This document shows positions 1 to 12,866 of a stretch of DNA of 64,000 nt, in pieces (positions within the stretch are counted from its first letter, which is position 1; each line of letters opens with the position of its first letter). Origin of the DNA: Ovis canadensis (lineage: Eukaryota; Chordata; Mammalia; Artiodactyla; Bovidae); assembly GCF_042477335.2 (NCBI RefSeq), contig NC_091249.1:46236001-46300000 (forward strand), given 5' to 3'. A program made the position numbers and the translations under genes. Below the pieces are notes generated by a model. It had not been told where the DNA came from and did no database searches. It worked only from the letters and a program-made list of their open reading frames with translations.

Positions 1-693
1 TGGCTTAAAGCTCAACAATCAGAAAATGAAGATCATAGTATCTGGTCCCATCACTTCATGGGAAATAGACGGGGAAACAGTGGAAACAGTGTCCGACTTT
101 ATTTTTTGGAGCTCCAAAATCACTGCAGATGGTGACTGCATCCCTGAAACTAAAAGATGTTTACTCCTTGGAAGGAAAGTTATGACCAACCTAGATAGCA
201 TATTCAAAAGCAGAGACATTACTTTGCCAACAAAGGTCCATCTAGTCAAGGCTATGGTTTTTCCAGTGGTCATGTATGGATGTGAGAGTTGGACTATGAA
301 GAATGCTGGGCACCAAAGAACTGATACTTTTGAACTGTGGTGTTGGAGAAGACTCTTGAGAGTCCCTTAGACTGTAAGGAGATCCAACCAGTCCATTCTA
401 AAGGAGTTCAGTCCTGGGTGTTCATTGGAAGGACTGAGGCTAAAGCTGAAACTCCAATACTTTGGCCACCTCATGCAAAGAGTTGACTCATTGGAAAAGA
501 CTCTAATGCTGGGAGGGACTGGGGGCAGGAGGAGAAGGGGACGACCGAAGATGAGATGGCTGGATGGCATCACCAACTCAATGAACATGGGTTTGGGTGA
601 ACTCCGGGAGTGGGTGATGGACAGGGAGGCCTGGTGTGCCTCAATTCATGGGGTCACAAAGAGTCGGACACGACTGAGGGACTGAACTGAACT
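1..693 (+). mobile_element. BovB LINE, 3' end (cut by window start)
   Basis: Sequence matches the last ~690 bp of BovB: the C-terminal part of the reverse-transcriptase protein, then the typical end with repeated actga units at 681-693. Decayed coding pieces are visible at 26-370 and 425-685; the second reads through an R/K-rich stretch and ends at the normal BovB stop region. A stop at 368-370 interrupts the frame. The element starts outside the window, so its 5' end and target-site duplication cannot be judged. The protein is not functional. Confidence 0.93.
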
Positions 694-945
694 TACTTTA
701 TTTTTATGTTATTGAAGAAGATAAGATTTATTACCACCAAAGTACATTTTGAACAATGGAAATTCTCTACAGTTTGAATTTATTTATTAGAAATTATTAT
801 TTCAATCAAAATTTAATTAATCTGGCTTCTTGATATCAGCTGCTTAAATGGGTTTCAAGAGCAGGGTGAGAAATAAGACATACTTTCTACCTCCATTAAA
901 CTCTTAATCTCATAGGATTAGCATAATCTTTTTTTGATGACGACT
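694..945. other. Non-repetitive AT-rich spacer
   Basis: Nothing recognisable as a gene or repeat by eye. Confidence 0.5.
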
Positions 946-1065
946 AATGGCAACCCACACCAGTGTTTTTGCCTGGAGAGTCCCAGGGACGGGGGAGCCT
1001 GGTGGGCTGCTATTTATGGGGTCACACAGTAGGACACGACTGAAGTGACTTAGCAGCAGCAGCAG
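946..1065 (+). mobile_element. BOV-A2 SINE, 3' monomer only
   Basis: Matches the second unit of the dimeric BOV-A2 SINE, from the aatggcaaccc start to the (CAG)n tail at 1053-1065. The first monomer is absent, so this is a 5'-truncated copy. Confidence 0.85.
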
Positions 1066-1968
1066 TACAGCTTTTAAAAGTCATTTAAAAAATTAGAGCT
1101 TGGTACCAAACAAAGGTAAAGAATTTAGCATACCTCTGAAGAATTTTTTTTAATATAAATTCACATATGTGAACAGATTAAACAAAGAACTTGTTCCTTA
1201 TACTGATTGTGGGGGGAAAATTCCCCAAAAGATCTTCATAACATACCAATGATATTCATATAACTTTTAGACGTACTGATCTAGCATTAAAAGGGAAAAC
1301 CACTGCTAAGGTAGACAATTTACTTATTCTACTTTCAAAGACACCATGTTCATAAGATTCAGTGAGTAGGTCAAGTTTTCAATTCCAGGAATTGTAAAAG
1401 AGGAGGCAAACAATGGGACGGTTTCCTGTTCTTCCTTATTTTTCTTCTCCAAAGAGCTTTTATAAGACTCCTACCCCTTCATCCACGATCTAGCACTAGT
1501 AGTCATATTCTTGTCTTAGAAATTATTTGAGAATATTACTACAAAGCGAAAACAGATCTTTTCCAATTGAGACCTCTGAAAATAATCAACAACTGTATTG
1601 TCATGTGAAAAAATACATAGATCAGGATGGCAGGAACTAATCATGTAAAGTAGGGTACCCAGATCAGCTTACCCAGTTTATTTGCTTCTTCCGCATTAAC
1701 ATGGAGTTCTCCTCATTCCAGAAGTGATGACTTCTTCGGTGAAAAAATAGAAACTGTTCAGCTGGAAGAACCTCAGAGAAAATTTTACCCAGTGTACACT
1801 TGCCTGTGTGGTAATGAGGAAACTGAAATCCAGGCAGATTAATCTCAGCTGGCAAAGTTCTCCTGGCCTCTATTGTGATGCTTTCCTAGTAGACATCATT
1901 CGTGATATTTGACTATAATATATGAAGGGATGTTTACCATAGACACTGACACTCAAATTGCAATTTTT
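1066..1968. other. Non-repetitive AT-rich stretch
   Basis: No gene or clear repeat seen. Only short open frames without recognisable motifs. Confidence 0.5.
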
Positions 1969-1981
1969 CTCAGTGGAATAG

Positions 1982-2436
1982 TTCAGTTCTGTCACTCAGT
2001 TGTGTCCGAATCTTTGCGACCCCATGGACTGCAGCACGCCAGGCCTTCCTCTCCATCACCAACTCCCAGAGTTCATTCAAACTCATATCCATTGACTCTG
2101 TGATGCCATCCAACCATCTCATCCTCTGTCGTCCCTTCTCCCGCTGCCTTCAATCTTTCCCAGTATCAGAGTCTTTTCAAATGAGTGAGTTGTTCACATC
2201 AGGTGGCCAAAGCATTGGAGTTTCAGCTTCAGCATCAGTCCTTCCAATGAATATTCAGGACTCAGTTCCTTTAGGATGGACTAGTTGGGTCTCCTTGCAG
2301 TCCAAGGGACTCTCAAGACTCTCCTCCAACACCACACTTCAAAAGCATCAATTCTTCGGTGCTCAGCTTTCTTTATAGTACAACTCTCACATCCATACAT
2401 GACTACTGGAAAAACCATAGCTTTGACTAGGCGGAC
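1982..2436 (-). mobile_element. BovB LINE 3' end, minus, with TSD
   Basis: Reverse complement of the BovB 3' terminus; the element's 3' end is at the left (gttcagttctgt...) and it is 5'-truncated at the right. It is flanked by a 13-bp target-site duplication with one mismatch: ctcagtggaatag at 1969-1981 and ctcactggaatag at 2437-2449. This supports a single ~455-bp truncated insertion by target-primed reverse transcription. Confidence 0.92.
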
Positions 2437-2553
2437 CTCACTGGAATAGACCTCCCTCAAAAAACCTGAGAGAGCCCTAGTAATTTTAAATTAGTGAATC
2501 TGAAAAATTATATTACAGAGGTATAGGTTACACAAAATTTGGATCCTCTTCTG

Positions 2554-2628
2554 TTGGCAGGCTACAGTCCATGTGGTTGCAAGAGTCGGACAGAACTTAG
2601 CAGCTAAACCACCACTACCACCATCACC
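2554..2628 (+). mobile_element. Bov-tA-type SINE, 3' tail fragment
   Basis: Matches only the 3' part of Bov-tA (ggctacagtccatg, then gcaagagtcggacag) and ends in a degenerate ACC-rich tail. The tRNA-derived head is missing. Confidence 0.75.
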
Positions 2629-5394
2629 TGTTAATACAGAGATAATACAAGAGTTTCATTTTGCTTTAACTTATGAAGTCTTTGTTGGGTTTGATTACAG
2701 TGAAGTCTACTTTTGTGGCAAAGGTCCAGCCAATTTAAATAATCTAGGCTGGATAAGGAAGGACTCTCTTTTATAAAGTGCCCATTTCAAGGTAAATATT
2801 ATCAATAAAAGATTCTTCCTATTTCACAGGAAAACATTTCTTACCACCAGTTTTTTTTTTAATTAAAAGAAAAACCCTATCTCATATCAAAATACCTTCA
2901 GAATTCACATATTTGCTGATTTAAATAAAAATAGCAGTTTTAAAAAGCGGGGTAAAAGTATGTAGATGATGAACCTATATTTCAAGACTAACAGTTTGTC
3001 TCATATTTAGTGATATTTTAAATCATATTCAAACAAAACTTTTACCATTTACAAATGAGACGAACTATAAAAAAGAAGTTCTTCCTATGTATTTCATTTT
3101 CTGGAATTTTTCATTATTCATCCTTTACAAAGGAAGGAAGCCAGGGGTATTTGTTAATAAGGTAATCCTGAAATGCCATTCTACAGCCAAGAAGAAAATA
3201 TTTCTTTTCCCAATTTCTTACACTTAACAGTTAATTTTAGTTCCATGATTGAGTATATGAATTAATAACAAAATACTTAACATTAAGCACATTATGGTAT
3301 GGTGTCAGTAAAACAGCAACAAAAACAAAAACAAGAACAAGAGTTGGCATGCTTTCATGTAAATTTTTGAAACCACAAACTACAAGCATACAAATACAAA
3401 AGATTTCTTAACCATTTGAGAAAGAACAAAGTACATATACATATTATTTTAATTACTCATGAAATATCTTAAAGGATTTTCACTCGAGGGAATTATTAAG
3501 GTTTTATTGAAGGAGTATCTCTTGCCCTTTGATAGTTACAGATAATATACCATGTCTTAACCAACATCAAACAATATAATTACATAATACCAACACATCC
3601 ACTCCCTAGAAGACAAGATCCTAGATAAAAATACATGGGAGGGAAAATTGTATTTTAGAAAAAAAAAAAAAAGGTGTTTGAAGTGAAAAAAATCTATTAC
3701 ATTCCAAAATAAATCCAATATTATCTTTGAGAAAAACTCAGACTTGTAGATGTGCAGTCACCGATTCCATGACAAGTGTAGACAAGAAGAGACAACTTTT
3801 CAGAAACAGTTTTTTACAGTGCTGTAAAAAGGTTCTAAGGTTCTTTAATATGTTAATAAATATTCTTGTAGTAAAGGCTAAGAGTCTAAGTCCATTTATA
3901 TTTGGAAAAAATTTTAACATCCAGAATTCCTTCTTAGAGAGTTCTGTAAAATCAAAAATTCTGCAGCTAAAATAAAAATCTTTTTGCTTTCTTTAATCTA
4001 GGATTTACCAAACATTTTAATTCTTGATCTTGTTTTTTTTTTTTTTAACAGATTTTATTATGACAGTAATGGTATTCTATCTAACAAAACTCCAGAAAAA
4101 CAAAATGGGAAGATTTCAAAAATTCTCCCAAGTTTCACAAAGTAGATTCTCAAGAAATATTCATTTCATGAAAAAAATCAAAGCTAAATATGGAGTTATA
4201 AACTAACTTGACTATTGTGAGATTCTTTATTTCGTATTCTGTTTTCTGTTTTAAACTGGTGAAATGTTGATGACATAAATTACATTTTTCTATAACTTCT
4301 GCTTGTAAGAAATATGTACAATCAATGCTAATTATATATCTGAAGGTAATATTAACTAAGAGAATACTCATACAATCTAAAGCCATGAACATTTTTGCTA
4401 TGATGTTCACAAGTACTTAAGCCAACTTAAAAATGATGGATTATCTAATCCTATCCTCAAATATTTGAAATTTCTCTAATCAATTCAAAATTCTAATGGG
4501 TATATATCCTCACTATAGAGTCAAATTCAAAGTGATTATGAAGATTTATCTCAGATTCTAGACCTGTCATTTCAAAAAAAATGTTTTAATTCATATTTTA
4601 AGAATTAAATTCTACTTGTATTAGACTCTGGGGTATATAAACAACACATTTCTCTTAGGCTCCTGCTCTTGATTTTGATCTATGTAAAATAAAAAGAAAC
4701 AGGGAGAGAGTGAGATAAATTGTCAGTGTCATGAATTCTGCCTCTGACATTAAATACTCCACTTAAATGCTGTGGAATTGATAGTTCTGTATTGGATTCA
4801 CAATGTGATGATAATACTGTAGCATTATAATACTTATTTCCAAGTAGCTCCAATCTAAGGCTCTTTATTTATTTTTTTATGGACTATGTTAACAATCTGT
4901 AAGTCAGAGAGAAAATTTTTTTAAAACAGATTTGGAGGCTGAAGCTTAGGAAGTTATCTGAGACCTACTACTGGTAAAGAAAGCAACCACCCCTGTAATA
5001 AGCTAAAGACTGGCAATAAAAATACCAACTCTGACTATGAATTAAAATAGAGGCTTTAGAACAGCCCATTTAACTTACAATATGGTATACATTTTATGCT
5101 TGGTTAATATCTGAGCTTTGAAATAAGAAATTCAAAATTAAGTCACCCTTTCAAAGATCTGAAATTCTTTCCATATGAAATACTGAAGTATGTTTTTCCA
5201 AAATTCAAATGGGCATAAATTTCTCTTTCCCCACACACTTTCCCTAAAGTGTAACACAATATGGTTTCTATAAGGTTATTCCTTCCAATAAATAGGCATA
5301 CATCCTGTGAAAACTGGTCCTTCTGAATTTTAGAGAAATACTGAATCAATTCCCTTATACAACAGATCACAATAGCTATCATTTAAAGAAAGTT
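2629..5394. other. Long AT-rich non-repetitive stretch
   Basis: 2.8 kb with no gene. There is a 15-A run near 3658-3672 and scattered T-runs. Open frames of 60-86 codons occur on both strands but carry no motif I recognise and are expected by chance in AT-rich DNA. Confidence 0.5.
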
Positions 5395-5550
5395 AACTAT
5401 ATATTAGGTACTATGATAAGATAAAAAAAATTCTAAATAGGTACTGTCTTATCACTTCTATTTTACAGTTGAGGAAAAAGAAATTCAGTTTGGTTAAGTA
5501 ACTTTGAATTTCAAAAGTCAGTAAATGTCAGAGAATGACATTTTCTAATT
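5395..5550 (+). repeat. MIR-like SINE relic
   Basis: Diverged match to the MIR core (tattttacagttgaggaaa... then ggttaagtaact). Boundaries are approximate. Confidence 0.6.
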
Positions 5551-6149
5551 TTGAAGTTCAGATTACAAGATTTACACCATTCTGGTGCTCACTATGAAAA
5601 GACCCAGGTAGGCAGAAAGGAGTGCCTGATTGAACTACCACGGCTACTGAGTTGATGTTCTGTCACCCATGGTAGAACTCTGTAGATAATGAGAAGCTGG
5701 GATGATTTAATCAGGGTTAATGCCAGCGAGGTCATTCATTCAGAGCTGAGGCTGGGGCCTGCTCAAAGAAGCTCTCCTCTTTCCTGAAACCTAGGGAAAA
5801 TACTGGTTGGGAATGAACACAAAGAGTCCCTTCTCCAGAAGGCAATTAACAGCTCTGTGGGTAGTAAAATGGAGGCTAAAACTACTCCTGACCCCATCTC
5901 TGGCTGAGCTGTGCCAAAGACAACTCTCAACTGGAAGACCAATATTTCCAATACACTGAAGTAGAGGTGGAACAAATAAAACCTACACCTGGAAGAACGC
6001 CTAATCACATCAGAAACCCCAGATGTAGAGTGTTCAGACATGTCATTTATCCCTGGCTGGGTAGCCTGAAGTGAATACAATTTTTCAATGATTTAACAAA
6101 TACATTCCAGAGAGAGTCTCAAGGACTTCTATAAAACAAACTCATTTAT
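5551..6149. other. Non-repetitive spacer
   Basis: No recognisable gene or repeat. A 105-codon minus open frame (5763-6080) has no motif I can identify. Confidence 0.45.
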
Positions 6150-6290
6150 TTTAATTTTCATAATAATCCTATCAAGGAGAAACTATTATCCCCAATATTA
6201 AGTAGCACCCCCAAACTTTCTGAGCTACTAAGTGGCAGGGCAAGAATTCTAACCTGTATTCTTAACCACCATTCAATGCTGCCTTCATTG
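6150..6290 (+). repeat. MIR-like SINE relic
   Basis: Shows the MIR 3' half pattern: aataatcctatcaagg, then attatcccc, then gagctactaagtggcagggcaagaattc. Strongly diverged. Confidence 0.6.
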
Positions 6291-6579
6291 CCTGACTAGC
6301 CTCAACCCACTAATGGCCCTGGAAGATTGATTGGTCTAGAAACACAATAACCCGACTGTATAACACAGACCAGACTCACAACACTCAAGGTCCAAGCAGA
6401 CTAGTTATCCTAGGTGCTGGCTGCTTCATAATGATTAAGATGTTATTTCAAGTATGTATTTTGAACAAGTGCATTAGCGTAAGCTGAAAAATAAGAGCCC
6501 TGATATAAGAAAGGTGTATCCAATTACTGAGAAGGGTGAAAACAAAACCACAGAACTATCACAGAAGCAATAGTCATGA

Positions 6580-6760
6580 AAGTTGAGAGCATGGACTTGG
6601 AGCCAGATTGCCTGAGTTCAGATTGCACTAGCTATAGGTTCACAAGTTACTTTGACTTGACTATTTGATTGTCACCTATTATTGGGAGGTCATAACACCT
6701 ATCTATATGGGTTATTATAAGGATTAAATATAAACCATTTAAAACTTTACATTTGATATA
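6580..6760 (+). repeat. MIR-like SINE relic, 5' half
   Basis: Shows the MIR 5' half pattern: gagcatggacttggagccag, then gattgcctgagttcag, then ggttattataaggattaaat. Confidence 0.7.
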
Positions 6761-7069
6761 TATGATATTTACTAAGGATTGAATAAAGATTGCCTACTGA
6801 ACTTATTTCAGTATCAGAGAATAAGCAGCTCCCAGACAGTGCAAGAAGAGAAATATAACCCTCGTCATCATCAGAAAGATGTTTTCCTTATCATACTGGG
6901 TCAAGAGATTTTTATCAGTCTTATAGAAAAAAACAACTGGAAATTAATATTCTCTTTTGTAGCTCTTTCACAGTCTTGATTATCATCTAAATATTTGTCA
7001 TCTAAAGTGATTCTGAAATATGTGTCACACATATTTCTCAGTTTAGTATGCATCACTACGCTACGTGAT
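6761..7069. other. Non-repetitive spacer
   Basis: No gene or repeat recognised. Confidence 0.45.
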
Positions 7070-7180
7070 TTTTGTGTATCCCATTAGAAAGGTTGTCTAT
7101 TTTACCACCCTTGGAATCTAGGTTGGTATTTGTCTGACAGATTGAAGCAGAAGTGAAGAATAATACTTACAATGCTAGAA
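7070..7180 (+). mobile_element. MLT1-like MaLR LTR, left part
   Basis: Resembles the middle of an MLT1 LTR (gtatcccattagaaa, cccttggaatctaggttgg, gaagcagaagtgaag). The match resumes at 9815 on the far side of the BovB complex, so this LTR was the insertion target. Left boundary approximate. Confidence 0.65.
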
Positions 7181-7292
7181 CTAAGAAGAGGTGGCAAAAT
7201 ACACAGAAGAACTATACTAAAAGGATCTTCATGACCCAGATAACCATGATGGTGTGATCAATCAACTAGAGCCAGACATCCTAGAATATGAA
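7181..7292 (+). mobile_element. BovB fragment, plus, left arm of complex
   Basis: Matches the BovB segment between the endonuclease and RT domains (aagaggtggcaaaatacacag ... gagccagacatcct). It starts right after the duplicated target aatgctaga (7171-7179; second copy 9815-9823) and stops at gaagtca, where a minus-strand BovB begins. Confidence 0.85.
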
Positions 7293-8804
7293 GTCAGTTC
7301 AGTTCAGTTCAGTTCATTCGTTCAGTTGTGTCTGACTCTTTGCTACCCTATGATGTGTAGCACACCAGGCCTCCCTGTCTATCACTAACTCCTGGAGTTA
7401 AACCAAACTCATGTCCATTCAGTCAGTGATGCCATCCAACCATCTCATCCTCTGTTGTCCCCTTCTCCTCCTGCCCTAAATCTTTCCCAGCATCAGGGTC
7501 TTTTCCAATGAGTCAGCTCTTCGCATCAGGTGGCCAAAGTATTGGAGTTTCAGCTCCAACATCAGTCCTTCCAGTGAATACCCAGGACTGATCTCCTTTA
7601 GGATAGATTGGTGGATCTCTACGCAGCCCAAGCAGCTCTCAAGAGACTGAAATATCGCAGTTCAAAAGCATCAATTCTTCGGCACTCAGCTTTCTTTAGT
7701 GTCCAACTCTCACATCCATACATGACTACTGGAAAAAATATAGCCTTGACCAGACAGACCTTATTGGCAAAGTAATATCTCTGCTTTCCAATATGCTGTC
7801 TAGATTGGTCATAGCTTTTCTTCCAAGGAGTAAGCATCTTTTATTTTCATGGCTGCAGTCACCATCTGCAGTGATTTTTGGAGCCCCCCAAAATAAAGTC
7901 AGCCACTGCTTACACTGTTTCCCCATCTATTTGCCATGAAGTGATGGGACCGGATGCCATGATGTTCATTTTCTGAATGTTGAGCTTTAAGCCAACTTTT
8001 CCACTCTCCTCTTTCATTTTCATCAAGAGGCTCTTTAGTTCTTCTTTGCTTTCTTCCATAAGGATGGTATCATCTGCATATCTGAGGTTACTGATATTTC
8101 TCCCAGAAACCTTGGTTCCAGCGTGTGCTTCATCCAGCCCAGCATTTCTCATGATGTTCTCTGAATATAAGTTAAATAAGCAGGGTGACAATATACGGTC
8201 TGATGTACTCTTTTTCCTATTTGTAACCAGTCTGTTGTTCCATATCCAGTTCTAACTGTTGCTTTCTGACCTGCATACAGATTTCTCAGGAGGAAGGTCA
8301 GGTGGTCTGGTATTTCGATCTCTTTCAGAATTTTCCTCAGTTTGTTGTGATCCACACAGTCAAAGGCTTTGGCATAGTCAATAAAGCAGAAATAGATGTT
8401 TTTCTGGAACTCTCTTGCTTTTTCAATGATCCAGCAGATGTTGGCAATTTGAATGCTGGTTCCTCTGCCTTTTCTAAATCCAGCTTGAACATCTGGAAGT
8501 TCACGGTTCACATATTGCTGAAATCTGACTTGGAAAATTTTGAGCATTACTTTGCTAGTGTGTGAGATGAGTGCAATTGTGTGGTAGTTTGAACATACTA
8601 TGGTATTGCCTTTCTTTGGGATTGGAAGGAAAACTGACTTTTCCAGTCCTGTGGACACTGCTGAGTTTTTAACATTTGCTGGCATATTGAGTGCAACATG
8701 TTCACAGCATCATCTTTCAGGATTTGAAATAGCTCAACTGGGATTCCATCACCTCCACTAGCTTTGTTCATAGTGATGCTTCTTATGGCCCACTTGACTT
8801 CACA
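7293..8804 (-). mobile_element. BovB LINE 3' half, minus, inside the complex
   Basis: About 1.5 kb of BovB in reverse orientation, with its 3' end at the left (repeated gttca units at 7293-7318). It runs through the RT domain to gaagtcaagtgggcc at its 5' break (about 8790-8804). The RT catalytic YADD box is preserved as codons at 8069-8080 (minus), and 8149-8685 keeps 178 codons of RT fingers/palm including the FIDYAKAFD motif. Stops and frameshifts elsewhere make it non-functional. Confidence 0.92.
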
Positions 8805-9814
8805 GTTGGGGACCACCTGACCTGCCTCCTGAGAAATCTGTTTGCAGGTCAAGAAGCAACAGTTAGAACTGGACATGGAACAGCAGACTGGAGCCAAATA
8901 GGGAAAGAAGTACATCAAGGCTGTATATTGTCACCCTGCTTACTTTATCTTATATGCAGAGTACATCATGTGAAATGCCAGGCTTGATGAAGCACAGCCT
9001 GGAATCAAGATTTCTGGGAGAAATATCAATGACCTCAGATATGCAGATGATACCACCCTTATGGCAGAAAGTGAAGAGGAACTAAACAGCCTCTTGATGA
9101 AAGTGAAAGAGGAGAGTGAAAAAGTTGGCTTAAAGCTCAACATTCAGAAAACTAAGTTCATGGCATCCAGGCCCAACACTTCATGGCAAATAGATGGAGA
9201 AACAATGGAAACAGTGAGACACTATTTTGGGGGGCTCCAAAAATCACTGCAGATGGTGACTGCAGCCATGAAATTAAAAGACGCTTACTCGTGAAGAAAA
9301 GCTATGACCAACCTAGACAGCATATTGAAAAGCTGAGACATTACTTTGCCAAAAAAGGCCCATCTAGTCAAAGCTATGGTTTTTCTAGTAGTCATGTATG
9401 GAAGTGAGAGTTGGACTATAAGGAAAGCTGAGTGCTGAAGAATTTATGCTTTTGAACTGTGGTATTGGAGAAGACTCTTGAGAGTCCCTTGGACTGCAAG
9501 GAGATCCAACCAGTCCATCCTGAAAGAAATCAGTCCTGAATATTCATTGGAAGGACTGATGCTGAAGCTGAAACTCTAATACTTTGGGCACCTGATGCAA
9601 AGTACTGACTCATTGGAAAAGATCCTGATGCTGGGCAAGATTGAAGGCAAGAGGAGAAGGGGACAAGAGAGAATGAGATGGTCAGATGGCATCACAGACT
9701 CGATGGACATGAGTTTGAGCAAACTCTGGGATTTGGTGAAGGACAGGGAAGCCTGGCGTGCTGCAGTCCATGGGGTCACAAAGAGTCGGTCATGACAGCG
9801 ACTGAGGTGAACTG
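8805..9814 (+). mobile_element. BovB LINE 3' part, plus, right arm of complex
   Basis: Plus-oriented BovB from the middle of the RT domain (ccacctgacctgcctcctg) to the 3' end. YADD codons lie at 9040-9051. Several stops and frame changes follow (for example around 9290-9440). It ends with the standard BovB terminus just before the right copy of the target duplication aatgctaga at 9815-9823. Confidence 0.92.
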
Positions 9815-10145
9815 AATGCTAGACCTTAGAAGATTTGCATTGCTCTGCTTTTTCTGTGTTGGGATGATGTGCTGAGACTACCATGAAAAGAAGCCAAGCT
9901 AGTCTACTAGGAGATTAGACTATGTGAAAGAAAAGAAAGAGCCTTTTCTGACAGCTTGCCAGGTACATCTGCCAGACATGTGAGTGATACCATCTTACAG
10001 TCCAACCCAGCACAGCCCACACTTTAGCCAAATGCAGTTCTATGAATGAGCCCAGGAAAAATCCACAGAAGAACCAGTAAGAATTCTGAGAAATAGTAAT
10101 GTATTGTTTTAAGCTGTTATGTAGTGGGTGTGAATTGAGAGCAAC
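9815..10145 (+). mobile_element. MLT1-like MaLR LTR, right part
   Basis: Continues the LTR interrupted at 7180: aatgctagaccttagaagatttgc, then ttgggatgatgtgctgagaccacc-like sequence, ccagacatgtgagtga, and a decayed tail with ttgttttaagctgttatgtag. No internal MaLR sequence is seen. Confidence 0.75.
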
Positions 10146-12177
10146 ATTAAATAATTAAAACCATATTTTTATGAAAGTCTGGAATTAAAGAATGTTTTTT
10201 AGCAATTTCTATGTTATTTCTAAGACTGGGTAGACTCCATGTAGTAACAGAACCAAGTGTGTTTGGCATCTAGATGAGGTAGAATGGACAGACACTTTGA
10301 GGAATAATGTCCTTGCCAGGTTTATTTCAGTCTGATTTGATGCTCCAGTAAATAACACTTTCCCCTGAAATTCAGGAAGGCCATTTTCTGTATAAGGCAT
10401 TAGACTTCCAGAAATATTTATAAATAGAGCTTAGATTAAAGCACATGCCTCGGAGCTAAATGGTGTAAAATCAGTTCCTAAATAACTAGCAAGTGACCTC
10501 AGAAAGTGTGTTACGTAAGTGTTAGCAATTATAAGCATTATATGTGCATACACATGCATGTATCCAACACATGGAAGAAATAAGACTCATTGGGTGTAAT
10601 CATAGCACAACCTAATTTTTATGTATCATTGCTCCTTCATACATTTCTTTTTTCAGGGAATTGTTTCCTTGTCCATTCATAAAAATTCATTATCAAACCC
10701 ATATCCTATTCTTCCTGAATATATACTTAAGTCATAAACTTTTCAAGTTTCTAGAAAAGAAAATGGAGTGTGTAAACATAAAACAGGGATAAAAGCTAAT
10801 ATTAAAAATAATTAATTTATAGAAGGAAGAGGGAAAAACATATAATAATAACACATTTAAATCCTTCATATAAAGTGTTTTTTGGACTGGATTAACAAAC
10901 AAATCATATTGGACTACATGCTTTTATGAAATACTAATGCCAAGTGATACAGAAATTTTTTAATAAGTGTTAACCATGGTATGTCAGACAGGTAACGGTA
11001 AATATATTAAAAAATATCTAAATATATGGCAGAAAGCATTGTATGGCATACAGGCATTTTTTAAAGAAGATGGTACAAAATAAAATAAAACTTTACAGTT
11101 TTATGTGTGGATAACATAGCATTGAAATGTAAAGAACAAAGACTTTTAGATGAGTAGAAAAAAATGCCTGAGCCTTCCTGTCTTCTTAAAATAGGTGCCA
11201 AAGTGCTAAAAATATAAAGCATCAGGTCAGTGTCTGTTGCATTTTTGGTGCTATTGATGAAAAGGAAATAGAGAAGAAATACATGATAGAGTCCAACTGT
11301 CCAAGAGTTTATTGTCTCATGTGAAGAGACAGTTCACATATTTATGCAACAGCTGAGTAACACTGACCTTCTGGCTTTGAATAATTTAAATAAACACTGA
11401 GAACTATAAGAGTTCCAGGTAAAATCAGACCAATGTGGGAGGGAGCAGAAAAAAAAAAAAAAGCATCATGAGGTAGGTAAATGGATTAAAACTTGATCTT
11501 GAAGTAGAGAGGTGAGTACATATAGGGGGTGAGGGGAATATATTTGAAATAAGGTAGGTTTTTGTTTTGGGGTCATAGTTTGTCATTGCGTTTCCTGATT
11601 GAATGCATGAATAACTCAGGTCTGCCTAGACTTAGAAAGATATTATGGTGATTTATTGATAGTCACAGAGATAGTTTTGGATCAGTGGGAATACAACAGT
11701 GGAAAGGCTTTATTTTATTTTTCTCCTATTACTGTCCCCAACTCCTTTCTTTCTCATCCCTTAAAACAGGAAGATTCTATGGAGATCAGATCAGTCTTGT
11801 TAGTCTTATCAAATCAGTCCTATTAAAAAGTCTTATCTAGTCTAATGAAAAACTCCAACTGCATCATTTCATATCTCCCATAACAGGCTTAAACCTTGGC
11901 TGGGAAAGGCAGTGCAGGATTTCTACTCTCAACCTCTTTCTTTGCTCCCTCCTCTGGTGCTTTCAGTCACCATGGAGGGAAGAGGAATGAGCAAGTCTCT
12001 GATTTAAGTAGCTGCTTCTGTAGCTCCTCACCTGGTTAAATTGAGTGGTTCTGTTGCCTTTTGTGAGACCAGTATCCAAAATTTTATTATCTATTTGGGC
12101 ACATGTGATTCATTTAAGGGCCTGGTCGGGGGACGTTCCACCCTACAAATCTCTGCTGTAGGAGACCTGCAAACTCT
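10146..12177. other. Non-repetitive AT-rich stretch
   Basis: No gene or definite repeat seen. Contains an A-run at about 11450-11462. Confidence 0.45.
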
Positions 12178-12866
12178 TCAACATCCCCCTTTAACTTTTG
12201 CTCCTTGAGATAAAGTTTGCAGACTCGTGCTCTGTGGGTCCCTACCTAGGTGGTATGCAAGGTTTTCTTCCGGTTTCTGGTTGATACTTCCAGTACCTTT
12301 CAGCTCATAAGCTAGTCGGTACAGCCTACAACGTTTTGCTGCTGTGATGTTCCTGTTAAAGCTCCATTCACTTAGGTATGGCACAAGCCCAGCTACCTTT
12401 TTGGTGACCATGTAACTTGGAGGAAACTGATTTGTTATGTCATGTTGAATGTAGGAATATAGGCATTTCCATTGATATTTTCTCTTCACCTGCCAATTTT
12501 GACTGACTCTTTCCATTCTTCTCCAGTAAGCATGGAGAGCTGCTCAGAAATTCTATGCTGAAACAAATGTATAAATGCATAATAAGAAACCAGATTCTTG
12601 ACTGAACTCTGTGTAATTTCCTGGAGTGGGGAGCACCCATTTTGCCTTGGAGAACATGAAAAAGCACAAAGCTATAGACTCTCCAAATCCAGCTCTAATG
12701 ACTGATAACTTATATGTCTCTCCTTTCCTAATCCCTCATCTGTTATACAGATGGTGCCCATAGATAGTAAAGAGCGATGCTGGGCAGGACAGGAGCAGTG
12801 CCAGCCTGGCATCCAATTGCATTCATTTCTCTCTAGAGAAGAAGCTACTTGATGCTTTGTCCTCAA
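12178..12866 (-). other. Unrecognised cluster of minus open frames
   Basis: Three minus-strand open frames lie almost end to end: 12672-12866 (64 codons), 12440-12667 (75 codons) and 12178-12516 (112 codons), in more than one frame. I recognise none of them. There is no clear signal peptide, repeated motif, splice pattern or poly(A) tract. The region is more GC-rich than its surroundings. It could be a decayed retrocopy, a remnant of an unrecognised repeat, or chance. A real gene is not supported. Confidence 0.2.

Noticed and set aside
8149..8685. 178-codon open frame on minus as a possible gene
   Set aside because: BovB RT fingers/palm region with FIDYAKAFD; part of the rearranged BovB complex.
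8803..8807. cagtt as a target duplication of the minus BovB at 7293-8804
   Set aside because: The left match is made from the element's own terminal repeat, so it is not informative.
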